DNA of 64,000 bases from assembly GCA_006226375.1 (NCBI GenBank), contig SBHC01000073.1, forward strand, positions 95,877 to 159,876, in the 5' to 3' direction. How positions within the stretch are numbered: position 1 is the first letter of the stretch; every line of letters begins with the position of its first letter. The notes beneath the pieces were generated by a model. The model worked only from the letters and a program-made list of their open reading frames with translations. It ran no database searches and was not told the DNA's origin. The DNA comes from Deltaproteobacteria bacterium. Lineage in GTDB: Bacteria > Myxococcota_C > UBA6777. The translations under genes and the position numbers were made by a program. This document shows positions 55,101 through 61,750 of this stretch, in pieces.

Positions 55101-55153
55101 TTTAATCGATGGTAGACTTCCCGGCTGGTCTTTAATTTGTGCTGATGGCTCAT
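52136..55153 (-). CDS. RNA-repair-type polyprotein: MJ1316 + EEP nuclease + 2H phosphoesterase + poly(A)-polymerase-like
   Basis: A 1005-residue four-enzyme protein. Residues 8-80 form the MJ1316/DUF504 domain (YHRLKWDP, YVIGIQERFAGEVEVPF, IPWHRVWY), predicted to recognise RNA cyclic ends. Residues 140-397 form an EEP-type nuclease/phosphatase with SWNVL, ALQEV (180-184), LGDFNTR (295-301), RLDRAYLLD and the final SDHW (386-389). Residues 420-590 form a 2H phosphoesterase with PHINLLF (452-458) and PHLTVAKF (540-547). Residues 640-890 resemble eukaryotic poly(A) polymerase: a GS...DVD nucleotidyltransferase signature (659-673), VVRKWAHCHGLSGKAFGFLSGLAWSVWVA and PTGDENLARSLTSTT. ATG 55153 is chosen because the open frame upstream runs opposite to the neighbouring gene. 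All catalytic motifs look intact. Confidence 0.88.
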   Translation of the reverse strand: MSHQHKLKTSREVYHRLKWDPAFDESSYVIGIQERFAGEVEVPFDEFVPDGEIPWHRVWYVSKGGVRVWDRKTRLDRIFGSGNPNANAAARYAETVRAVKSDPMHGYPSAEKIPGFFFQARSNTWTPREDFQEGGSPRSSLRCVSWNVLFDWYGTEKIYSEERWARLIHLLKESDAEVIALQEVTEPFHRMLLEQAWVRSSYVVSDVVGGTTVSPHGSLLLVKQGACFYKLAFSTSKQAILADLGSACSNLVVASVHLASNREDHPLERRVSQMEELLAQRNHPALQESGQWLVLGDFNTRVGEPVESLMAKEAFQDLWLAEHPDVCGDTFVPNENPLAALNSRSGRSGRLDRAYLLDREEAWSLSSAELLGVTPYQAEPEVRFPSDHWGLLVVLNHLQGVELSDVEDWNRTSFVVEPTYRSACIVAPPRECWEPIQAIRETYDPSFERWMPHINLLFGFLPESHFDAAAAAIAAVLDGMPSFQVTLRNFRWFEHKKSITCWLEPETDPPGVLNALQSKLEEIFPTCGQQSERSEHGFTPHLTVAKFRKSKREEAMALQRSWASEWKPLSWTVDSIALISRREEEPFAVRQVVPLGEGLPKRIAVEKDGLAESFSSFLAQRFEDQESLRDGWTSAVDAAHAALRKVGLEACSDRLEVYGSLALGAAHAASDVDGVWFLKEDLPLRRLAIAWVDELSKVAPVLSQRWDGSSQFPKVELVWNGITLEMTFLLSSSLPVFLGNVGADKLSYSTLHHAEQGLWDATQLQEWVVLHDLEDVYADVLWVVRKWAHCHGLSGKAFGFLSGLAWSVWVAYACKRARESFPAIDAWSCFVLFLRELSCWEKDTVIGLDDEFVCHRDRSREQAMVLSPTGDENLARSLTSTTWNRILYVAQESSRIVEKHPELWELCFAPIDAPPHSILLPLEWKESTREQLEQAKGILTGMLLGQMVAFEKRTGLSLYPKGQWNVMEQDGSWHASLEFVVFREDEKALERAEVLAATTWRDRLL

Positions 55154-55353
55154 GGTATCACTCTCGGCTTGGGGCGAGACAAATCCAGACAGTTGGGGAG
55201 GCGAAACTTCAAAACGCTCTTCTCGACTCCCTATTGCCTGAACAGTAAGACTTGCGTTACAAGCGATGCAAGACGAAGCGGGACTTGAAAAGTTTCGTTC
55301 GAGTTCGAGATGATGGCGAAAACAGTAGCACCAGCCCCCCCGAAAGGAAACCC

Positions 55354-56013
55354 ATGACGGCCATTTTGGAGAGTTTGCAGGAGAATGTTCCACCTTCCCC
55401 TTTTGCGTTGCTCATTCGGCATGCCGATCGACCTCCCATCGAAAACTGGGAGAAGGCCTTCGACGTGCTGATCTCCGAAGAAGGCCGGGAACGAGCGCGT
55501 GAGTTGGGGCGCCAACTTTCGTCACATGGACCCGTGCAGCTGTTCCACTCCCCAGTCCAACGCTGTGAAGAAACAGCTCTGGCCATAGCTGAAGGAGTCG
55601 GTGATGTGGGAGGCGAAGCCCAAATGGTAGAGTCCATCTACAATCTGGGAGGACCCTATCTTCTTGATATGCAGCGAGGTCTAGGACGAGCCAAGGAGTT
55701 GGGTAAGAAGTTCATTCGCTCTTGGTTCGATGGAGAGTTCCCCACCGACATCATCATGCCTAGGAAAGACGCGGCGAAGTTGCAGGTCCAAGCCTTGATG
55801 CAAGCTTATGCCAAGGTAAAAGAAGGCATCGCTGTGTTGGTCAGTCACGATTGGAACCTCCTCAGCGTACGTGAAGAGTATATGAACGTTCGTCACGAAG
55901 ACATCGGCTGGATGAACTTCATGGACGGTTTTGTCTTCCATCAACAAGGCGAAGAGTTTGTCCTCTATCATCGAGGTTACGAACGTCGCTTTGCATCCTC
56001 AGACCTCTTCTGA
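55354..56013 (+). CDS. Histidine phosphatase (RHG) family protein
   Basis: A 219-residue cytoplasmic protein of the phosphoglycerate-mutase/histidine-phosphatase superfamily. LLIRHADRP has the phosphohistidine at His23 in the variant motif RHA in place of RHG. FHSPVQRCEETALAIAEG carries the second Arg, and AVLVSHDWNLLSV the second His. AAGGAAA precedes ATG 55354. It is divergent from the RNA-repair polyprotein with 200 bp between the starts, so the two may share regulation. The substrate is unknown; small phosphate esters, a 2'-phosphate or a protein phosphate are all possible. Confidence 0.85.
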   Translation: MTAILESLQENVPPSPFALLIRHADRPPIENWEKAFDVLISEEGRERARELGRQLSSHGPVQLFHSPVQRCEETALAIAEGVGDVGGEAQMVESIYNLGGPYLLDMQRGLGRAKELGKKFIRSWFDGEFPTDIIMPRKDAAKLQVQALMQAYAKVKEGIAVLVSHDWNLLSVREEYMNVRHEDIGWMNFMDGFVFHQQGEEFVLYHRGYERRFASSDLF

Positions 56014-56095
56014 GACACCCCCCCGTTCCCGCTTCTTCAAAGAGCATCCATCTGAACCAAGTCCTTCTTTCCGAACAGACTTTTTCACAAACGGG

Positions 56096-56124
56096 TTGAC
56101 AGAGAATCGCAACCAGTATATGAA
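56096..56124 (+). promoter_or_regulatory. Sigma-70-type promoter of the 1592-residue lipoprotein gene
   Basis: TTGACA at 56096-56101 and TATGAA at 56119-56124 with 17 bp between, about 55 bp before ATG 56179. Confidence 0.6.
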
Positions 56125-56178
56125 AGTCCACCTTTTTTCTACGATAAGTTTGTTGCAGTCTTAATTGGGGTTTTCATC

Positions 56179-59100
56179 ATGCGACGTACAACTCGACATG
56201 TTTGGTTTGCATCTGCGCTGTGTCTCTCGATTTTTTGCTTGTTCAGCGGCCTGTTGAACGGCTGTGGACCGGGCGGAGACAAACCATGCACCGAAAACGG
56301 TGACTGTCTCGGTGACCAAATTTGCGAAAACAAGAAGTGTGTGGAGAAGAAGCAAACCGGCTGTCAGAACGACGGCGACTGTAGCTCTCCCATGCCCAAA
56401 TGCGACACAGCGACCGGCAAATGCAAAGCTGAATGTTCGCTGAACTCCGAATGTCCTGCGGGACAAGTTTGCACCAACGGCTCCTGCAAGCCGGGCTCCA
56501 GCCCAGAGTGTGTGTGGGACAAAGACTGCGGCGCTGGCAAAGTCTGTCGCGAGCAAAAGTGCACCGACGACGCCCAAAAAGAATGCTACAGCGACAAGGA
56601 TTGTGAGAACAAACCGCTCCGATACTGCGCGAACAACAACACCTGCGCCTGGGAGTGCAAAGTAGACACAGACTGCGGAACGGGTCGTCGCTGCGTTGAC
56701 AAAGCGTGCAAAGACTCTGGCGAATGCACATCGGACAACGACTGCTCCCTCCCCACCGGGAAATGTGACACCAGCAGCCGAACCTGCGTCGCCTGCCTCG
56801 CGGATGGCGACTGCCCCACAGGCAAAGTCTGCAAGCAACAACAATGCGAAGACAAGCCTGGATGTACGGGTGACGGTGATTGCGCTTCCCCCAAAGGAAA
56901 ATGCGAAACGTCAAGCGGTCAATGCTTTGAATGCCTGGCCGATGGCGACTGTCCAACTGGTGAAGTGTGTGACAACAAAGCCTGCAAAGCCAAAGCGGTG
57001 GGATGCAACCCTGCTTGCCAAAATGGTGAATTTTGCTTTGTGGATGAGAAATGCATCCCCGAATGGAAGACCTGCAAAGAAGTAGCCGACTGCCACACCG
57101 GTGAGACATGCATCAACCCAGGCGCAGGCAACGTGTGCTTGAAAGTTTGTGACCCCACCAAAAACACCAGCGACAAGGATCCGACCAACAGTGAATGTTA
57201 CGGTGGCTACGGGATTTGTCTGGGAACCTCCAACACAGACCCCACCCAAGGAGCTTGTGTACCCCCGACCAAGAAGCGTCGGAAGTGGAAAGAAACCTGT
57301 CAAAACCTGGGCAATCCCCAAAAATCCGACTACCACGACTGCGCCGACGCGAGCACTGTATGCGTGGATGACAACGGTCAAGGCGTCTGCTGGAAGACAT
57401 GCGACCCCAAGAAGAACACGGAACCCGACCAGGCCAGCACCAACCCGGCTTGCGACGGAGGAAAAGGCACATGCTTTCCGCTGAGTGAAGGGGAAGGCGT
57501 CTGCCAACCGGTACGTCCCAACACACAGGCCAAGGATCAAGGTTGCCTTGACTCAGACCCCAACAAGCAAGAGTGGAACGACTGCGCCACTGGGCTCGTC
57601 TGCGTCAACAACAAATGTGTGCCTGCGACGCAAAACGCGGGAGATGTGTGCAACGCCACAGACAAGCTTTGCACCTCAGGCAACCTGTGCCTTTTGTTCG
57701 ACCAAACCAACAACATCGCATACTGCAAACAAGCCTGTGACCCCAGCGCTCCCAACTGTCCCAGCGGGTTTATCTGCCAGGGCATCAGCTTCACCGATCC
57801 TTCGGCCGGAGCTTGCATTGATGAGCGAAAGAAGACTCGGCAAAAAGGAGAAGTGTGTCAGGGCGAAGACCCCACCAAACCCGAGTGGAACGACTGCGCC
57901 TCCAACGCACCGTGCGAACAAGGCAAATGTGGAGACCCCCGCCCAGCCACCCGAAAGAAAGGTGAGTTCTGCGAACTCGGCGACACCACAGACGCAACCT
58001 ATGGAACCTGTCAGTCTGGCCTTAGCTGCTGGAGCAACACCTGCTACACAGCTTGTGACCCCACCGCTGGCTCCAACACTTGCACTGCAGAAGAAAAGTG
58101 TGTTGCGGCCGACGCGAACAAGCCCAAAGAAGGCGTCTGTCGTCCGTTCCAAGGTCTTGAATGTGAGCCCAACAAAACAGCCTGTCCGACAGGTTACTTT
58201 TGCTTCAAGTTCAACTACACCCACCGCTGTACAAAGCCCTGCAACCCCACGTCCAACCCCAGCGGTTGCGCGGCCAACCACACCTGCCAGCCGTTTGATG
58301 CGCAAGATCCAACCAAAGGATACTGCATCCCCGATCGACAGCCTTTGAACAAAAAAGGCGACTCTTGCCACTTCACTCGTCCAGAAGACCCGCAATACCA
58401 CGGATGCAAGGCACCTTATGTCTGTATCGGCCTCTCCTGTGTGGACGCGCCTCCTGCGACAGAAAGTGAAGGAGCGCTCTGCGACGCAAAGAAAGGCTGC
58501 AAATCTCCGTTGGTTTGCACCGCTTCAGACACAGGCCAAGATCAATGCGCTCGCGCTTGCAACCCCTACAAACAAAACCAGTGCGGAGGGAACGAAGTTT
58601 GTGTTCCCAAGCAAGCTGACAAGTTCTACTGGACCGGAGGATGCTTCCAACGTCGAACGCCTTCGCAAGGATTGGGACAACCCTGCAACCGAAACAACCC
58701 CAGCCGCCCCGAATACAACGACTGCGTCGGCACCTACGTTTGCGTGGGCTCAGGTGGAGACACGTACTGTCGTGAGTCTTGTGACTTGCAGACGCCGCAA
58801 TGCCCCACCAACTTCACCTGCACCGAATACACCCAGGGCAAGGGAGCCTGCCTCCGGAATCGCCAAAAGATCCGTGACGAAGGCGAAACCTGTGGCTCCG
58901 GTGACGAGAACGACCCAGCCTACGACGACTGCAAAGCTGGACACCTTTGCGTCACCTTTGACTCGGCCACCAAGCTCAACCTCTGCGTCAAGAGCTGCAA
59001 CCCCTCCCAGTCAACGTGCGCAAGCACACACCGCTGTGTGGGTGTCGACTTCTTTGATCCAACCAAGGGAGCCTGCGTCCAAAATCGCTCCGACACTCGT

Positions 59101-60957
59101 CAGATTGGAGAGTCTTGCGGTGAAACTGACCCACGGCAACCCGGTTACAACAACTGCCTCCAAGGCGATCATTGCGAAAACAACATCTGCCAGGATTGCC
59201 TGGAAGACAAGCACTGCGCAGCCAACGAAACCTGCCAACAGAAGCAGTGTTTGCCCAAAGGCGCATGTCTCAAGGATGCAGACTGTTCGGCTCCCAAAGC
59301 CAAGTGTCTGGTTGCGAACCAAACCTGTGTAGCTTGTTTGGTTGACCTTGATTGCCCCACAGGCCAAGTCTGCCAAGCCAACGCTTGCGTCACACGACAA
59401 GGATGCACCAAGAACAGCGACTGCTCCGCGCCGACACCCTATTGTCTCAATGGCAAGTGCGCAGCTTGTTTGCACAGCGGCAATTGCCCAACAGGCCAGC
59501 GCTGCGTCGTGGGCGTGTGCCAGGCAATTCCCAACCCACCGGGTTGCAACCCTGCCTGCAAAACAGGCGAGTTCTGCTACGCCAACCAACGATGCATTCC
59601 GAACTGGATTTCATGTACGTCCAACACCGACTGCAAAACCAACGAAGTGTGCACCCGACTGGGAAGCAGTTCCGTCTGCCTGCCTTCGTGCGACCCCTCG
59701 AAGAACAAGTCGGCAACCGACCGTACGAATCCAACTTGTTATGCTGGATATGGAATTTGCTTGTCGTTGAGTAGCTCAAGCACCCAAGGGGTTTGTACAC
59801 CTCCGCCACTTCCCACACGAGACTCTGGACAATCTTGCTTGGTCCGAGATCAGCCGACCAAGCCCGAATACAACGACTGCAAGGCCGGGCTCGAATGCTG
59901 GAAGGGCAAGTGCCAAAAAGCACGAACCCAAACGCAGCCCATTGGCTCGCAGTGCAACCGTGACGGCGTCGCTGCCAACCACAACGACTGTGTGTCGACC
60001 GCCGTTTGCGTGTCCTTCCCGGATGGAACGTGGTGCCGACAGCTTTGTGATACGCAAAGCCCCAATTGCCCCACAGGTTTTGCCTGTCAGGCGCTGACCA
60101 GCGGTCGAGGTGCTTGCGTGAAAAACCGGACCAACACCCAGAACCTGGGCGACGTTTGTGGCTCCAACAACATCAACGACAAGACATACAACAACTGCAC
60201 AACAGGCCTGACCTGCCTTCAGTTTGATACAACCACTGGACTCAACCTCTGTGTGAAGGACTGCAAGGTCAACAACCCTGCTTGCCCGAACAACCACACC
60301 TGTCGTCCAACCTCGAATGGTTCCAACGATGGGGTCTGCATCTCCGACCGATTGCGAACCCGCAAGGACAAAGAGTCGTGCGGTGGACCCGACCCCAGAC
60401 AAGCCGACTGGAACGACTGCGTCCCAGGGTTTGGTTGTTACCAAAACAAGTGTATCGCTCGGACCCAGTCCCGAGGAGACAAGTGTGACGCCCAACAAAA
60501 GCTTTGCAAGGAAACCAGCGTTTGCATTGTGTTCGACTCTTCCAAAGGTCTGAACTTCTGCTTGACCCGCTGCAATCCACAGCAATCGGCCTGTCCTCAA
60601 GGAAGCCAGTGTGTAAGCACCTCCAGCACAGATCCAACAAGTGGAGCCTGCGTACCGACCCGCACCACCACCCGCAAAGAAGGTGAGATGTGCGGCTCCA
60701 ACGACATCAGCAGCCCCACCTACAACGGATGTTCCACAGGCCTGACCTGCATGGGGAATGCAACCAACGGCTACCATTGCCTACCGACTTGCAACCCTGA
60801 TGCAAGCAACCCCGGATGTCGCACCGGATACAGCTGCATCAAGCTGAGCGCCGGTCGAGGAGCCTGTGCTCAAACCTGCTCCGCGCAAGGAACATGCAAC
60901 TACGGAAGCGTATGCACCGACCCAGGCACCGCCCTCGGCTTCAAGATCTGCATGTAA
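56179..60957 (+). CDS. Giant Cys-rich lipoprotein with Dickkopf-like and CxxxxDPxxPEYNDC repeats
   Basis: A 1592-residue lipoprotein with a signal ending LLNGC (Cys30). Residues 35-270 are short Dickkopf-like units (DGDCSSPMPKCDTATGKC, CLADGDCPTGKVC). From about 275 comes a GCNPACQNGEFC block, then some fifteen units of about 55 residues with the core GExCxxxDPxxPEYNDCxxGLxC...CDPxxxxCPxGxxC...GACxxxRxxT. The GCNPAC block and the unit series recur from about residue 1121, so the second part is a large duplication of the first. No enzyme domain is seen. The protein could be a rigid disulfide-rich surface stalk, comparable to other myxobacterial surface repeats. The neighbours give no clue beyond its own promoter. 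Confidence 0.88.
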   Translation: MRRTTRHVWFASALCLSIFCLFSGLLNGCGPGGDKPCTENGDCLGDQICENKKCVEKKQTGCQNDGDCSSPMPKCDTATGKCKAECSLNSECPAGQVCTNGSCKPGSSPECVWDKDCGAGKVCREQKCTDDAQKECYSDKDCENKPLRYCANNNTCAWECKVDTDCGTGRRCVDKACKDSGECTSDNDCSLPTGKCDTSSRTCVACLADGDCPTGKVCKQQQCEDKPGCTGDGDCASPKGKCETSSGQCFECLADGDCPTGEVCDNKACKAKAVGCNPACQNGEFCFVDEKCIPEWKTCKEVADCHTGETCINPGAGNVCLKVCDPTKNTSDKDPTNSECYGGYGICLGTSNTDPTQGACVPPTKKRRKWKETCQNLGNPQKSDYHDCADASTVCVDDNGQGVCWKTCDPKKNTEPDQASTNPACDGGKGTCFPLSEGEGVCQPVRPNTQAKDQGCLDSDPNKQEWNDCATGLVCVNNKCVPATQNAGDVCNATDKLCTSGNLCLLFDQTNNIAYCKQACDPSAPNCPSGFICQGISFTDPSAGACIDERKKTRQKGEVCQGEDPTKPEWNDCASNAPCEQGKCGDPRPATRKKGEFCELGDTTDATYGTCQSGLSCWSNTCYTACDPTAGSNTCTAEEKCVAADANKPKEGVCRPFQGLECEPNKTACPTGYFCFKFNYTHRCTKPCNPTSNPSGCAANHTCQPFDAQDPTKGYCIPDRQPLNKKGDSCHFTRPEDPQYHGCKAPYVCIGLSCVDAPPATESEGALCDAKKGCKSPLVCTASDTGQDQCARACNPYKQNQCGGNEVCVPKQADKFYWTGGCFQRRTPSQGLGQPCNRNNPSRPEYNDCVGTYVCVGSGGDTYCRESCDLQTPQCPTNFTCTEYTQGKGACLRNRQKIRDEGETCGSGDENDPAYDDCKAGHLCVTFDSATKLNLCVKSCNPSQSTCASTHRCVGVDFFDPTKGACVQNRSDTRQIGESCGETDPRQPGYNNCLQGDHCENNICQDCLEDKHCAANETCQQKQCLPKGACLKDADCSAPKAKCLVANQTCVACLVDLDCPTGQVCQANACVTRQGCTKNSDCSAPTPYCLNGKCAACLHSGNCPTGQRCVVGVCQAIPNPPGCNPACKTGEFCYANQRCIPNWISCTSNTDCKTNEVCTRLGSSSVCLPSCDPSKNKSATDRTNPTCYAGYGICLSLSSSSTQGVCTPPPLPTRDSGQSCLVRDQPTKPEYNDCKAGLECWKGKCQKARTQTQPIGSQCNRDGVAANHNDCVSTAVCVSFPDGTWCRQLCDTQSPNCPTGFACQALTSGRGACVKNRTNTQNLGDVCGSNNINDKTYNNCTTGLTCLQFDTTTGLNLCVKDCKVNNPACPNNHTCRPTSNGSNDGVCISDRLRTRKDKESCGGPDPRQADWNDCVPGFGCYQNKCIARTQSRGDKCDAQQKLCKETSVCIVFDSSKGLNFCLTRCNPQQSACPQGSQCVSTSSTDPTSGACVPTRTTTRKEGEMCGSNDISSPTYNGCSTGLTCMGNATNGYHCLPTCNPDASNPGCRTGYSCIKLSAGRGACAQTCSAQGTCNYGSVCTDPGTALGFKICM

Positions 60958-61028
60958 CGCCCAAGTCGCTTGGACAGAGGGCTTTGAAGTTGATGATGTA
61001 GACCCTCTCAACCATCTGGAGTTTCTTC

Positions 61029-61649
61029 ATGTCCGACTGGTTATTCGATGGACCTGACAACGCAGAATGGACGTTCGTGTTCGCTCACGGCGCAGGTGCC
61101 CCCATGGACAGCCCGTTTATGGAGACCGTGGCGACTGGCCTGGGAGAGCGAGGCATTCGTGTCCTTCGCTTTGAGTTTTCTTACATGGCCAAACGCCGAG
61201 AGGACGGAAAGAAGCGTCCCCCTTCAGGCGGAAAGAAGCTGATGCAAGAGTGGCGCGACCTCCTGGAAGCCGCCAATGTTTCCGGGAAAGTTGCCATCGG
61301 TGGCAAGTCGATGGGTGGGCGCCTCGCCAGTCAATTGGCCGATGAGGTCCAACCGGACGCCCTCCTTTGTCTGGGGTACCCATTCCACCCACCGGGTAAG
61401 CCGGACAAGCTTCGAACGGAGCATCTTGAGCAGCTCTCCACTCCCACGCTTGTCCTTCAGGGGGAGCGAGACCCTTTCGGGAAAAAGGAAGAGGTCGAAA
61501 CCTACACTCTCTCCCCCTCTATTCAGATCGAATGGCTGCCCGACGGAGACCACAGCCTTAAACCTCGCAAGAAATCTGGGCACACGGAAGAAGAAAACCT
61601 CAGCCGAACCTGCGACACCATCCACCGTTTCCTTCAATCTCTCGGTTAA
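61029..61649 (+). CDS. Alpha/beta hydrolase, KANL3/Tex30-like
   Basis: A 206-residue single-domain hydrolase. The nucleophile elbow is GGKSMGGR (Ser94), the acid probably the Asp of QGERDPFGKKE near 155, and the His that of PDGDHSLKP near 178. VFAHGAGAPMDSPFM at 17-31 is the oxyanion strand. The pattern fits the KANL3/Tex30 group of short alpha/beta hydrolases. The substrate is unknown. GGAG precedes ATG 61029. The gene lies between two large lipoprotein genes but is itself cytoplasmic (no signal). Confidence 0.85.
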   Translation: MSDWLFDGPDNAEWTFVFAHGAGAPMDSPFMETVATGLGERGIRVLRFEFSYMAKRREDGKKRPPSGGKKLMQEWRDLLEAANVSGKVAIGGKSMGGRLASQLADEVQPDALLCLGYPFHPPGKPDKLRTEHLEQLSTPTLVLQGERDPFGKKEEVETYTLSPSIQIEWLPDGDHSLKPRKKSGHTEEENLSRTCDTIHRFLQSLG

Positions 61650-61665
61650 TCAAACTCCATTCTAC

Positions 61666-61694
61666 TTGGAAATCCTTCCACAAATCCTTATACT
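61666..61694 (+). promoter_or_regulatory. Sigma-70-type promoter of the right-edge MopE-like gene
   Basis: TTGGAA at 61666-61671 and TATACT at 61689-61694 with 17 bp between, about 57 bp before ATG 61751. Confidence 0.6.
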
Positions 61695-61750
61695 GCATGG
61701 GTTGGCTTTCGCCATCATGATGGAATGTATGTACTGTAGGATTGTCCTCC

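Noticed and set aside
55154..55393. 80-residue N-terminal extension of the RNA-repair polyprotein
   Set aside because: It overlaps the start of the divergent phosphatase gene and has no domain-like character; ATG 55153 begins just before the MJ1316 domain.
59776..60777. 333-codon Val/Ala/Gly-rich frame on the minus strand
   Set aside because: Mirror of Cys-repeat coding in the 1592-residue lipoprotein; the composition is an artefact of reverse-reading TGC/ACC-rich codons.
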